A stretch of 64,000 nucleotides of DNA from Prauserella alba (GCF_024171735.1 NZ_JAMTCH010000005.1:744001-808000), one strand, 5' to 3'; numbered from the stretch's first letter, positions 28,883 through 39,074 are shown. The notes: generated by a model not told the origin, from the letters alone. Numbers and translations: made by a program.

Positions 28883-30634
28883 TCAGCCGGGCGATCCGGA
28901 CGACGACGTCTTGGCCGACGGGCCGGCGGTCTTCTGCTTCCGCCGCACGGTGTGCACGACGAACATCGTCACGCCGAGGGCCACCAGTGCGCCTGCGGAA
29001 CCGGTGACGGCGACCGCGAACGGGGTCCAGTTCGGCACGTTGGCCGGCGGCAGGTCGTCGGGCAGCGGCTGCTGCTGGATCGGCTGGATGCCCATCTCCT
29101 TGGGCACGTCAGCGGTCAGCGCGGCGACGGGGTCGATGACGCCTTCGCCGATGTACTGGTCGTGGCCGTCGGGGGTGGCCGGGTGGTGCGCGGTGTACTT
29201 GATGCGGTGCATGACCTGCGTGGCATCGAGGTTGGGGTACATCTGGCGCACCAGGACGGCAAGACCCGCGACGTACGGTGCCGCGAAGCTCGTGCCCTCG
29301 ATGGGGGCCGCGTTGCCGCTGGGGTCGATCGTCTGGTTGACGATGCGGTCGGAGCCTTCCGCCGGGTCGAGGGAGATGATCTTCGTGCCGGGTGCGGCGA
29401 CGCCGACCCAGGGCCCGTTCATGCTGAACGGTGCGGTGCCTTCCTCGCCGACCGCGGCCACCGACAGCACATGGTCGGCGAACACCGGCGGCGAGACGAC
29501 CGAGTTGAGGTTGTCGGAGTCGGTGTTCTGCTGGCAGTTCTCGCCGACGTTGCCCGCCGCGGTCACGACGACGACGTTCTTCTCCTCGTGCGCGTACTTC
29601 ACGGCTGCCTGGAGCTTGCGGTTCTCGACGTCGATGTTCGGCGAGTAGCTCTGGCAGTTGTTGATGGAGACGTTCATGACGCTGCCGGGTGCCTCGTCGG
29701 CGGCCTTGATGATCGCGGCCGCGAGCGTGGCGAGCGTGCCCGCGCCCTCGTCGCTGTCGGCCTGTCGCTGTGAGGTTCCGGTGGCCGACGACTCGCCGGT
29801 CCCGGCGTCGCCGCCACCGTCGCCACCGGCACCGCCGTTCTGACCGCCGCCGTCACCACCGGAGTCGCCGCCGCCGTCGCCCGCACCGGGGTCGCCGCCG
29901 CCGTCCTGGCCGCCACCGCCGTCGCCGCCGTCGCCGCCGTTACCGCCGCCGTCGCCACCGTTCTGGCCACCGCCGGGGTTCTGCGGCTCTTCGCTCTTCT
30001 CGTAGTACTGGCTGGACTGGCGGATCGCGTTGATCTGCACGTGCGGTGCGACGCCCTGGAATCCGATGTCCGGCGGGGTGTTCGCGCCGATGATGCCTGC
30101 GACCTCGGTGCCGTGACCGTCGCAGTCGACGACGCCCGGACCGTCGTCGACCTTGACGTACTCGCCGACGCCGTTGACCCGGCTGTTGCCGTCGGGGCCC
30201 GCCAGGTACGGGTGGCCGTCCTCGACACCGGTGTCGATCACCGTCACCGTCTCGCCCGCGCCGGGTTGTTTGCCCTCGGCGGCCAGGATGCGGTGCGCCT
30301 CGTCGAGGCGCAGGTACAGCTGGCCCCACGGAGCCTGCCGGAGGCGTTCGGCCTCTTCGAGCTCGGCGGCCTGCACGCACTCGGTGTGGCGCTCGTAGGT
30401 CTCGTTCGGCCCGTCGAGTCGCAGCGAGCCCACGGGCGGCAGGCCGGTGTCGGCCGGGGGAGACCAGTCCTCCGCCTGGGCGGCCGCGGGCAGCGCCGGG
30501 ACGAACGCCGTCGTGGCGCCGATGGCCGCGGTGAGCAGCACCGCCGAGATCCGGCGCGGTAGTCCGGCACGGGAACCGGAGCCGAGCCGGGCTGCTGGTC
30601 TCGAACCGGTGATGGGTGGACCGACCGAACGCAC
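28883..30634 (-). CDS. mycP: type VII secretion-associated serine protease mycosin
   Basis: A 583-aa subtilisin-family (S8) protease anchored outside the membrane and required for ESX function. A signal peptide (about 28-52, ISAVLLTAAIGATTAFVPAL) is followed by the catalytic triad: Asp134 in TVIDTG, His174 in DGHGTEVAG and Ser449 in EGTSFAAP, with the oxyanion Asn362. Between His and Ser is a disordered Gly/Asp/Asn insertion (about 220-280) larger than in mycobacterial mycosins. A C-terminal membrane segment (about 546-566) and a basic tail complete it. It follows eccD in the same operon after 109 nt. Confidence 0.95.
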   Translation of the reverse strand: MRSVGPPITGSRPAARLGSGSRAGLPRRISAVLLTAAIGATTAFVPALPAAAQAEDWSPPADTGLPPVGSLRLDGPNETYERHTECVQAAELEEAERLRQAPWGQLYLRLDEAHRILAAEGKQPGAGETVTVIDTGVEDGHPYLAGPDGNSRVNGVGEYVKVDDGPGVVDCDGHGTEVAGIIGANTPPDIGFQGVAPHVQINAIRQSSQYYEKSEEPQNPGGGQNGGDGGGNGGDGGDGGGGQDGGGDPGAGDGGGDSGGDGGGQNGGAGGDGGGDAGTGESSATGTSQRQADSDEGAGTLATLAAAIIKAADEAPGSVMNVSINNCQSYSPNIDVENRKLQAAVKYAHEEKNVVVVTAAGNVGENCQQNTDSDNLNSVVSPPVFADHVLSVAAVGEEGTAPFSMNGPWVGVAAPGTKIISLDPAEGSDRIVNQTIDPSGNAAPIEGTSFAAPYVAGLAVLVRQMYPNLDATQVMHRIKYTAHHPATPDGHDQYIGEGVIDPVAALTADVPKEMGIQPIQQQPLPDDLPPANVPNWTPFAVAVTGSAGALVALGVTMFVVHTVRRKQKTAGPSAKTSSSGSPG

Positions 30635-30743
30635 CCGAAACCCCCTTGACGTCTGTTTCCGTGCCTGCGCGTGTCGCTGTGGCTGCAGCTGGCCGGCAGT
30701 TGTCCTGCGTGCCGGTGCGGACGGCCGGCGCCCGCACCGGGTG

Positions 30744-32138
30744 TCAGCCGAGAAGATCGAGGTGGCGGAAGAACGAGTACAGGCCCATGACCGCCAGCGC
30801 CAGCGGCAGCACGGCCGCGATGCAGACGGCCTCGAGGATGTCGACCGTGCGCCGCACCGGGGGTGAGAACCGCTGGTTGGGGATCACGACGCCCAGCACG
30901 ACCGAGCCCGCGGCGATCACGGCGAACGCGACGGTCGCCCACAGCAGCTGGTCGAACGGTTCGGCGCCCTGCAGCCAGCCGATGAGGATGCCGGCTGCCG
31001 AGACCATGCCGGTGACCAGCAGTGCGACGGCCTGGGCACCGTTGGCGTACGTGCGGGCCCGCAGCAGCAGTACGACGGTGGCGATGGCGCCGGTGAGCAC
31101 GCCCCAGATGTCGCCGGACGTCGCCGTGATCATCGCCGCGAGCGCGGTGACGGCGCCGCAGCCGACGAGCAGGCCCGTCATGTAGTTGTGCGCGGAGCTG
31201 GTGCGCTGCTCGATGTCGGAGTAGTCCGGGATCTCGGAGTCTTCCTTGAGCTCGTCGGCCGTGCCGGGAACGGTCGGCAGCGGCAGCTTCGCGAGCCAGA
31301 TCGTCGCGCGGGGGAGCATCGAGATGCAGCCGAGCGCCACGGCCGCCGTGCCCGCGGCGATCCCGGGCGCCGGGTGGTCGACGAGAGTGGCGACGAGGAA
31401 CGCGACCACGCCGAACACGCCTGCGGTCGCGGCGGCGATGAACGTCGTCAGGCCCGTGCCCATGATCATGATCGAGGCGGCGGCGACCACGACCACGAGA
31501 GCGCTGCCCAGCAGCAGGTTCGGCCGGATCGAGACGTCCAGCGGCACGATGAAGAAGCCGGCGACGAACGCCATCGGGACGCCGCCCGCGGCGGAGATCA
31601 GCACGCCCGTCGAGATCGCCTGATAAGCGCGGACCAGGGTGGCGCCCAGTGCGACGCACGCGACGGCCAGCACACCGCCGGCGATCGCGGCGAACAGGGC
31701 GTACCCGCCGATGCCGCCGAGGAACAGTGCCAGCGCGGCGAGCACGGCCGACAGGCCGCCGGCGGCGTGGCCGATCGTGCGGGCCGTTTCCTTGCTCCAC
31801 GGCCGGAACCCGTCCGGGTCGGCCTCGGCGATGGCGTCGACGACGTCGTCGTAGAGCGGCGGCGGAGGGTTCTCGTTGCGCTTGCGCAGCTGCAGCAGCT
31901 CGCCGTCGACGACACCGAGCGAAGCGAGCGTGCGGCTCGGGTCGAGCGGAGCGTCGCCCAGCTTGGCCAGTGCCCAGCCGCCGTGCCGAGCGCCGCCGTC
32001 GGGAGAGACCTCCTTGGCCATCTCCAGCAGCATCGGCATCAGGTCCGCAACGGCCACGTCGGCCGGCAGTGCGACGTCGATGCGGGTGCTCGGTGCGACC
32101 ACCGTGACCCGGCTGAATACGGTCGTGCCCGTTGCCAC
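30744..32138 (-). CDS. eccD: type VII secretion integral membrane protein EccD
   Basis: EccD (464 aa) forms the membrane channel ring of the ESX complex. An N-terminal ubiquitin-like domain of about 85 residues (VTVVAPSTRIDVALPADVAV) is followed by a cytoplasmic linker and then about eleven hydrophobic segments. It is divergent from eccC across a 285-nt region and is followed by mycP. Confidence 0.95.
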   Translation of the reverse strand: MATGTTVFSRVTVVAPSTRIDVALPADVAVADLMPMLLEMAKEVSPDGGARHGGWALAKLGDAPLDPSRTLASLGVVDGELLQLRKRNENPPPPLYDDVVDAIAEADPDGFRPWSKETARTIGHAAGGLSAVLAALALFLGGIGGYALFAAIAGGVLAVACVALGATLVRAYQAISTGVLISAAGGVPMAFVAGFFIVPLDVSIRPNLLLGSALVVVVAAASIMIMGTGLTTFIAAATAGVFGVVAFLVATLVDHPAPGIAAGTAAVALGCISMLPRATIWLAKLPLPTVPGTADELKEDSEIPDYSDIEQRTSSAHNYMTGLLVGCGAVTALAAMITATSGDIWGVLTGAIATVVLLLRARTYANGAQAVALLVTGMVSAAGILIGWLQGAEPFDQLLWATVAFAVIAAGSVVLGVVIPNQRFSPPVRRTVDILEAVCIAAVLPLALAVMGLYSFFRHLDLLG

Positions 32139-32423
32139 CTGTTGTCCCCCTACTTGGATGTGTCGCTGACCCGGTACTTATACCGCGCACGGGAACTTAC
32201 CGTTCGCCCGCCCGGACGACTACGGCTGTCTCACGCGCAGCCGCGGGTGCGTGTGCCGTTGTAGCGCACCCGGCGCCGCGATGGGACGGATTCGCTCCAG
32301 ACGGCAGTGAGTTCGCCGGTCTGTGGATCGCCGATCGCTCCGGTTCGCTACCGTGTGGTCTCGGCCAGCTCGTGGCCGGTCGCACGGCGACTTGATCAGC
32401 CGAGTTGAAGAGGGGTCTTTTCG
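32139..32423. other. divergent eccD-eccC promoter region
   Basis: These 285 bases contain no gene and separate two divergent operons, so two promoters are expected. I found no repeat of the palindrome seen upstream of eccB and no clear -35/-10 pair. Confidence 0.5.
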
Positions 32424-35400
32424 GTGAGCACGCTGCAGTTCAAGCGGTCGCCACGTCTCGCTGCGCCCCGCCCGCCGGGCGGTGAGGTCCATCTCGAGCC
32501 GCCACCCGAGGTTCCCCGGGCGATTCCGGGCAACATCATGATGAAGATCCTGCCGGTCGTCATGATCGTGGCGATGCTCGGCATGGTCGGCATGATCATG
32601 GTGCCGCGCCTGAAGGACGGCGGTGCGCCGAGTCCGTTCATGCTGATGATGCCGATGATGATGATCATGTCGATGGTCGGCATGTTCGCAGGCGGCGGCA
32701 AAGGGGGAGGCGGCCAGAAGAAGGCCGAGATGAACGAGGACCGTAAGGACTACCTGCGGTACCTCGGCCAGATGCGCGAACGCGCCCGCGAGGCGATGGA
32801 GGAGCAGCGCGCCTCGCTGGAGTGGGTGCACCCGGATCCGCAGACGCTGTGGTCGATGGCGGCCACGCGCCGGATGTGGGAGCGCAGGCAGAACGACCAG
32901 GACTTCCTCCACCTGCGGGTCGGCCGCAGTGCGCACCGGCTCGCGACACGCCTCGTGCCGCCGCAGACCGGTCCCGTCGACGAGCTGGAGCCGATCGCCA
33001 CGCTGGCGCTGCGCCGCTTCGTGCGGGCGCACTCGATCGTTCCCGACCTGCCGACGCAGATCACGCTGCGCGGCTTCGCGGCCGTCGGTGTGCAGGGGGA
33101 ACGCGAGCTCGTCCGCGGGCTGACGCGTGCGGCGCTCGCCCAGCTCGTCACGTTCCACAGCCCGGAGGACGTGCTCATCGCCGTCGCGTCGACCGGCCGG
33201 TCGAAGGCCGAGTGGGAGTGGGCCAAGTGGCTGCCCCACACGCAGCACCCGACGCTGTCGGACGGCATCGGCCAACTGCGCATGATGGCCGGTTCGCTCG
33301 CGCAGATCGAACAGTGGCTGGAGGAGGAGCTGCGCGACCGGCAGCGCTTCTCGCGCAACGCCACCCCGCCGCCGGACCAGCCCCACATCGTGATCGTGCT
33401 CGACGACGCCGACGTCACCGGCGAGGAGCGGTTGCTCCTGGAGGAGGGCCTGGTCGGCGTCACGCTCGTGGACCTGTCCGACACGATCGGCAACCTCGCC
33501 GCGCGCCGTGGGCTGCGCCTGGTCGCCGAGCCCGAGCGGCTCGGTGCGCGCAGCGCCGGCGGTGTCGAGTGGTTCGGCGCGCCCGACACTCTCAGCCTCG
33601 TCGAGACCGAGGCGCTCGCGCGGAAGCTGTCGCCATACCGCGTCGGCACGGCCGCCGCCGAGGACGGTGAGGAACAGCCGCTGCTTTCCAACCCGTCGCT
33701 GCTCGAACTGCTGGGCATTCCCGGTGACCCGATGACGTTCGACGTGCAGCAGGCGTGGCGGCCACGCCCGGTGCGCGATCGCTATCGCGTGCCGTTCGGC
33801 GTCGGTGAGATGGGCCAGGCGGTCGAGCTGGACATCAAGGAAGCCGCGATGGAGGGCATGGGCCCGCACGGCCTGTGCATCGGTGCGACCGGCTCCGGTA
33901 AGTCGGAGTTCCTCCGCACGCTCGTGCTGGGCATGCTGGCCACGCACTCGTCGACGTCGCTGAACTTCGTGCTCGTCGACTTCAAGGGTGGTGCGACGTT
34001 CCTCGGGCTGGACAAGGCGCCGCACGTGTCGGCGGTCATCACCAACCTCGCCGACGAGGTCACGCTGGTCGACCGGATGAAGGACGCGCTCGCCGGTGAG
34101 ATGAACCGGCGGCAGGAGGCACTCAAGAACGGCGGCAACTTCAAGAACGTCTGGGAGTACGAGAAGGCCAGGGAGAACGGCGCCGACCTCGACCCGCTGC
34201 CCGCGCTGTTCATCGTCGTCGACGAGTTCTCCGAGCTGCTGAGCGAGAAGCCGGACTTCATCGAGCTGTTCGTCGCCATCGGCAGGCTGGGCCGGTCGCT
34301 GCAGATGCACATGCTGCTGGCCTCGCAGCGGCTCGAAGAGGGCAAGCTGCGTGGTCTGGACTCGCACCTGTCGTACCGGATCGGCCTGAAGACGTTCTCG
34401 GCAGCGGAGTCGCGTGCGGCGATCGGCGTGCCGGACGCGTTCGAGCTGCCGTCGGTGCCCGGTGGCGGGTACCTCAAGTACGACACGTCGACGCTCGAGC
34501 GGTTCAAGGCCTCGTACGTGTCCGGTCCGTACCGGCCCGCGGGCATCAAGGCCGCGGCGCCGGGCGCGAAGGTCGTGCGCGCCGACAAGCGGCCGCAGCG
34601 GTTCGTGCCCGACTACATCGAACTGCCCAAGGAACCGGAACCCGAACCGGAGCCGGAACCGGAACCGCAGCAGCCCGAGTCCGAGGAGGCCGTCGAGCCG
34701 AGCGAGCTCGACGTCATCGTCGGCAGGCTCGTCGGCCAGGGGCCGCCCGCCCACGAGGTGTGGCTGCCGCCGCTGAACGAGCCGAACTCGCTCGACACGC
34801 TGCTGCCGAACCTCAACCCCACCGACGAACGCGGTCTTTCCCCGGTCGGGTTCTTCGGCAACGGCAAGCTGCAGGTGCCGCTCGGCATCGTCGACCGTCC
34901 CTACGAGCAGCGGCGCGACCCGATGTGGGCCGACTTCTCCGGCGGTGCCGGTCACGGCGCGATCGTCGGCGGGCCGCAGTCGGGCAAGTCGACGCTGCTG
35001 CGGACGCTGATCATGTCGATGGCGCTGACGCACACGCCGCAGGAGGCGCAGTTCTACGCGATCGACCTCGGCGGTGGCACGCTCGGCTCGCTGGACGGAC
35101 TGCCGCACGTCGGCGGTGTCGCCGTGGCGAGGCGGGATCCGGACAAGGCCCGCCGGATCGTCGCGGAGCTGACGACGCTCGCCAACGAGCGCGAGTCGCG
35201 GTTCGGCGAACTGAACGTCGACTCGATGGCCGATTTCCGCAACCGCAAGCGCCGCGGTGACATCACCGCGGACCAGGACGCGTTCGGCGATGCGTTCCTC
35301 GTCGTCGACGGCTGGCGTGCCCTGCGGGACGACTTCGAGGAACTGGAACCGCAGATCACCAAGCTCGCGGTGCAGGGTCTCGCCTACGGCGTCCACGTGG

Positions 35401-36446
35401 TCATCGCCTCGAACCGGTGGGCGGACATCCGCCCGGCGATCAAGGACATGCTCGGCACGCGGTTCGAGCTGCGGCTCGGTGACCCGAGCGAGTCCGACAT
35501 CGACCGCCGGACCGCGGTGAACATTCCCGCAGCCAGGCCCGGCCGCGGTCTGACCCGCGACAAGCTGCACTTCCTCGGCGGGCTGCCGCGCATCGACGGA
35601 TCGAGCGACGACGAGACCATCGGTGACGGTGTGAGCGACGCCGTCGCGAAGATCAACGCGGCGTGGCACGGCCCGCCCGCACCGCAGGTGCGGCTGCTGC
35701 CGGAGCTCATGCCGTACGAGGACCTGCTCGCGATGGACAACCGCCGCGAGTCGAAGCTGGTGCCGATCGGCGTCGACGAGGACGAGCTGCGGCCCGTGTA
35801 CCTCGACTTCCAGGCGGATCCGCACTTCCTGGCCTACGCCGACGGCGAGTCCGGCAAGACGAACCTGCTGCGGCAGATCGTCCGCGGCATCACCGAGCGC
35901 TACACGGCGAAGGAAGCGGTGCTGATCCTCGTCGACTACCGGCGCACGATGCTCGGGTTCGTCGAGGGCGACCAGGTGCTGTCGTACGTGGTCTCGGCCA
36001 ACCAGCTCGACGGCATCGTCAAGGAGGTGACCGGGTCGATGCAGAAGCGGCTGCCCGGTCCGGACGTCACGCCGCAGCAGCTCAAGGACCGCTCGTGGTG
36101 GCAGGGACCGGAGCTGTTCGTCGTCGTCGACGACTACGACCTCGTGGCGACGCAGCAGAACAACCCGCTGCGGCCGCTGGGCGAGTACCTGGCCCAGGCG
36201 AAGGACGTCGGCCTGCACATGATCGTCGCCCGCCGCACCGGTGGTGCCGCACGGACCGGTATGGACCCGATCCTCGGCAAGCTCAAGGAACTGGCGATGC
36301 CGGGCATCGTCATGAACGGTTCCAAGGACGAGGGCCAGCTGCTCGGCAACGTCAAGGCCGGGCCGATGCCACCGGGCCGCGGCAACCTGGTCAGCCGCAA
36401 GGTGGGTAAGCAGCTCATGCACGTGTCGTGGATCAATCCCGAGTGA
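32424..36446 (+). CDS. eccC: type VII secretion ATPase EccC (fused EccCa/EccCb)
   Basis: EccC (1340 aa) is the FtsK/SpoIIIE-type motor that recognises substrates and drives export. Two Met-rich membrane segments (about 38-60 and 71-89) are followed by three ATPase domains. Their Walker A motifs are GATGSGKSE (about 487-495), GGPQSGKST (about 849-857) and DGESGKT (about 1140-1146). Walker B of the first is ALFIVVDEFSELL. An acidic (EP)n linker lies near residue 735, between ATPases 1 and 2. The single-gene form is typical of ESX-4. The GTG start is followed by the conserved STLQFKR. Confidence 0.96.
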   Translation: MSTLQFKRSPRLAAPRPPGGEVHLEPPPEVPRAIPGNIMMKILPVVMIVAMLGMVGMIMVPRLKDGGAPSPFMLMMPMMMIMSMVGMFAGGGKGGGGQKKAEMNEDRKDYLRYLGQMRERAREAMEEQRASLEWVHPDPQTLWSMAATRRMWERRQNDQDFLHLRVGRSAHRLATRLVPPQTGPVDELEPIATLALRRFVRAHSIVPDLPTQITLRGFAAVGVQGERELVRGLTRAALAQLVTFHSPEDVLIAVASTGRSKAEWEWAKWLPHTQHPTLSDGIGQLRMMAGSLAQIEQWLEEELRDRQRFSRNATPPPDQPHIVIVLDDADVTGEERLLLEEGLVGVTLVDLSDTIGNLAARRGLRLVAEPERLGARSAGGVEWFGAPDTLSLVETEALARKLSPYRVGTAAAEDGEEQPLLSNPSLLELLGIPGDPMTFDVQQAWRPRPVRDRYRVPFGVGEMGQAVELDIKEAAMEGMGPHGLCIGATGSGKSEFLRTLVLGMLATHSSTSLNFVLVDFKGGATFLGLDKAPHVSAVITNLADEVTLVDRMKDALAGEMNRRQEALKNGGNFKNVWEYEKARENGADLDPLPALFIVVDEFSELLSEKPDFIELFVAIGRLGRSLQMHMLLASQRLEEGKLRGLDSHLSYRIGLKTFSAAESRAAIGVPDAFELPSVPGGGYLKYDTSTLERFKASYVSGPYRPAGIKAAAPGAKVVRADKRPQRFVPDYIELPKEPEPEPEPEPEPQQPESEEAVEPSELDVIVGRLVGQGPPAHEVWLPPLNEPNSLDTLLPNLNPTDERGLSPVGFFGNGKLQVPLGIVDRPYEQRRDPMWADFSGGAGHGAIVGGPQSGKSTLLRTLIMSMALTHTPQEAQFYAIDLGGGTLGSLDGLPHVGGVAVARRDPDKARRIVAELTTLANERESRFGELNVDSMADFRNRKRRGDITADQDAFGDAFLVVDGWRALRDDFEELEPQITKLAVQGLAYGVHVVIASNRWADIRPAIKDMLGTRFELRLGDPSESDIDRRTAVNIPAARPGRGLTRDKLHFLGGLPRIDGSSDDETIGDGVSDAVAKINAAWHGPPAPQVRLLPELMPYEDLLAMDNRRESKLVPIGVDEDELRPVYLDFQADPHFLAYADGESGKTNLLRQIVRGITERYTAKEAVLILVDYRRTMLGFVEGDQVLSYVVSANQLDGIVKEVTGSMQKRLPGPDVTPQQLKDRSWWQGPELFVVVDDYDLVATQQNNPLRPLGEYLAQAKDVGLHMIVARRTGGAARTGMDPILGKLKELAMPGIVMNGSKDEGQLLGNVKAGPMPPGRGNLVSRKVGKQLMHVSWINPE

Positions 36447-36498
36447 TCACCGCGATGTCGGACCGGTCACCGGTCGCCTCTGACATCGGAGGCGCCCG

Positions 36499-38667
36499 GT
36501 GACCTTTCGCGTCGCGATCGACTTCGGCACGTCGAGCACCTGTGTCGTGGCCGCGATCGGGGAACGGCAGCCGCAGGTCGTCGTGATCGACGGCCAGCCG
36601 CTCATGCCGTCGGCGGTGTATGCGCACAGCGACGGCACGGTGTTCGTCGGCCAGGAGGCGGAACGCCAGGCCGCGGTCGATCCCGCGCGGTTCGAGCCCA
36701 CGCCGAAGCGGCGTATCGACGAGGGCGAACTGCTGCTGGGCGACACGGTGCTGCCCGTCGTCGACGTGGTCCGCACGGTGTTGTCGCGGGCCGTGGGCGA
36801 GGCCCGCAGGCTGGCGGCGAACGCCGACGTCGACCTGCTCGTGCTGACCCATCCCGCCGACTGGGGTGCGGTGCGCACGCGGCTGCTGCGGCAGGCGGCG
36901 TCCGGGCTGGGCCACGAGGTGGCACTCGTGCCGGAGCCGGTGGCGGCGGCCGTGTTCCACGCGGCGACCTACACGCCCGCGAAGGGCGACAACCCGGAGA
37001 AGACGGTCGCGTTCACCGGCAGTCCCGGCGACACGCTGGCCGTGCTGGACTTCGGCGGCGGCACGATCGACGTCAGCGTGGTGCGCAGGACGGAGTCGCA
37101 GCAGCGGCGGACGGCGTTCGAGGTGCTGGCGACGCGCGGCGACCCGGGGTTCGGCGGTGCGGACATCGACCAGGCGCTACTCGAACACGTCGGGTCGCTC
37201 GTGCCCGCGCCTGACCGCGAGGCGTGGGACGAACTCGTGCAGGGCCGCGAGCTGGCGGACCGCAGGCGCAGGCGGGTGCTCCGGCAGGACATCCGCGGCG
37301 CGAAGGAGACGCTGTCGCGGCACGCCTACAGCGATGTGCCGATGCCCCCACCGTTCGCCGACGCCCACGTCACCCGTGAACAGCTGGAAGAACTGATCGC
37401 CTCGCCGCTCGGCAGGGCCGTCGAGTTGACGCTCGCGACGGTCGAGGACGCGAAGCTGCGGGCGAAGCAGCTGACGGCGATCTTCCTGGTGGGCGGTTCG
37501 AGCCGGATCCCGATGATGTCCCGGCTGGTGCACGAGCGCACCGGTGTGGTGCCCACGACGCTCGACCAGCCGGAAACGGTCGTCGCCCGCGGTGCGCTGC
37601 GGGCGGTACAGGTGATCCCGGACCGCGGCGGCGCCGTTCCGGGCGCGCTGCCGGGGCGCAGCAGTGAAACCACGACGGTGGTCGGCCGGGACGAGGCGGA
37701 CCGCGCCGTGCAGGGCAGGCAGCCTGTTTCGGGGCAGGCGGCGCCGGGTGTGCCGGGACAGGGTGTGCCGGGACAGCAGGGTGGCCCGCCGCAGGGGTGG
37801 CACGGCGGACCGAACCCGCAGGCACCACACCCGGCAGGCCCGAACCACCCGAACCAGCAGGTCGGCGGTCGGCGGGGCCCGCAGCAGGGGCCTGCCGCGA
37901 ACCCGGGGCCGAACCCGGGGCCGACTCATCAGACATCCGCGCCGAACCAGCAGGCACCGGGCCCCGCGCGGGCGTATCCGCAGAGCGGGCCGTTCCCACA
38001 GCAGCCGGGCGGCCCGCACCAGCAGTCGGGGCCGTACGGCGGATTCGGCCCCCAGCCACAGGGGTTCGGCTCTTCGCAGGGCGCGCACGCCGGTGACGGC
38101 GGTGACGGGGAGCGCAGGCCGAACCGGAGGCGCCGCGGGCTCGTGTGGGCGGCGGCCGCGGTGGTCGGGTTGCTGCTGGCGGGTGCAGCGGGCTGGTTCT
38201 TCTTCCTGCGTGACGACCGGCCGCCCGGCGCGGAGATCGCGCGGTTCTCGTACTCGTTCGTGGCGCCCGAGGGCTGGGAGAAGGTCCTCGAGGACACCCA
38301 GAACGCCCGGGTCGCGTTCGCGCCGAAAGGGTCGGACGGCGCGGACCGGGTCGTCGTCCAGCAGATCGAGCAGGACTTCGATGCGGGCACACAGCATCGC
38401 AGGCTCTACGACACCTTGCGGGCGGAGGCCGACCGGGCGAACGCGCAGAATCCCGATCGGTATCGCGGTTTCCGCCAGCACCACACCTATGCCGGCAAGG
38501 ACACCATCCACTACGAGGAATTGCCGTCCGAGGGCGTGACCATCAAGTGGTACGTCCAGGCCAACCGTGAGGCGCAGGTCAGTATCGGCTGCCGCATCGT
38601 GGAGATGAAGCAGCGGCTCGAATCGGGCTGCAGTCAGATCGTCGGCACCCTGGAGTTCACCAACTGA
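36499..38667 (+). CDS. Hsp70-like type VII secretion-associated protein (Rv3446c family)
   Basis: A 722-aa protein with an actin/Hsp70 ATPase domain at its N-terminus: phosphate 1 AIDFGTSSTCVV, connect 1 VPEPVAAAVF, phosphate 2 VLDFGGGTIDVSVV and adenosine site FLVGGSSRIP are all intact. Instead of a substrate-binding domain it has a 150-residue Pro/Gln/Gly-rich linker, a membrane segment (about 548-568) and a soluble C-terminal domain placed outside the membrane. That architecture and the position between eccC and esxU match Rv3446c of the mycobacterial ESX-4 locus. It may be a chaperone or regulator at the secretion channel. Confidence 0.88.
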   Translation: MTFRVAIDFGTSSTCVVAAIGERQPQVVVIDGQPLMPSAVYAHSDGTVFVGQEAERQAAVDPARFEPTPKRRIDEGELLLGDTVLPVVDVVRTVLSRAVGEARRLAANADVDLLVLTHPADWGAVRTRLLRQAASGLGHEVALVPEPVAAAVFHAATYTPAKGDNPEKTVAFTGSPGDTLAVLDFGGGTIDVSVVRRTESQQRRTAFEVLATRGDPGFGGADIDQALLEHVGSLVPAPDREAWDELVQGRELADRRRRRVLRQDIRGAKETLSRHAYSDVPMPPPFADAHVTREQLEELIASPLGRAVELTLATVEDAKLRAKQLTAIFLVGGSSRIPMMSRLVHERTGVVPTTLDQPETVVARGALRAVQVIPDRGGAVPGALPGRSSETTTVVGRDEADRAVQGRQPVSGQAAPGVPGQGVPGQQGGPPQGWHGGPNPQAPHPAGPNHPNQQVGGRRGPQQGPAANPGPNPGPTHQTSAPNQQAPGPARAYPQSGPFPQQPGGPHQQSGPYGGFGPQPQGFGSSQGAHAGDGGDGERRPNRRRRGLVWAAAAVVGLLLAGAAGWFFFLRDDRPPGAEIARFSYSFVAPEGWEKVLEDTQNARVAFAPKGSDGADRVVVQQIEQDFDAGTQHRRLYDTLRAEADRANAQNPDRYRGFRQHHTYAGKDTIHYEELPSEGVTIKWYVQANREAQVSIGCRIVEMKQRLESGCSQIVGTLEFTN

Positions 38668-39074
38668 CGTCCGCCGCGTCTCCGGCCGTGCTCCGTAGCG
38701 GCCGGCCGGCGGCCCACTGAGCCACTTGCGGCGCGCCGCGGGGATCGCGTTCGCAAACCGCGGGAGTCGCGTTCGCGAATCGGTGCTGTCGCTTTCGCAA
38801 ACCACGGACGGCGAACCCGGGAATCGATCGTTCACCGGTAACCCGTACGTGGTCACCGGAGGTTTCGGAAACGAATGCAAATGCCCTCACATGTGGTTCT
38901 GACCTGCGAAAATAAGGCCGGTTCCGGTTGGTTCCAACCAGTTGCGTTTACGGGAGCAACTACTTCCCGATCCGGTGGGACATCGTGGAACCGATCGTGG
39001 CAGGGTCTTCGTCGTAGGGTCAGTACCAACGAGGAAGTACTCGACCGAACCACTTACGAAGGGGGTCATTCCCA
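38668..39074 (+). other. region upstream of the WXG100 pair
   Basis: No gene is seen in these 407 bases. They hold the 22-bp repeat array at 38745-38810 and an interrupted palindrome at 38926-38939 (GGTTGG, TT, CCAACC). A TAGGGT near 39014 could be a -10 box. The ribosome site GAAGGGGG lies 8 nt before the first WXG100 gene. Confidence 0.5.
38745..38810. repeat. 22-bp tandem repeat, three units
   Basis: Units begin at 38745, 38767 and 38789, each starting TCGCGTTCGC or TCGCTTTCGC and continuing with AAACC/GAATC. The period is exactly 22 bp. It is intergenic and has no coding character. Confidence 0.7.

Noticed and set aside
32220-36422. 1400-aa open frame on the minus strand opposite eccC
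   Set aside because: The plus strand encodes EccC with three ATPase motifs. The antisense product has shadow composition and no recognisable fold.
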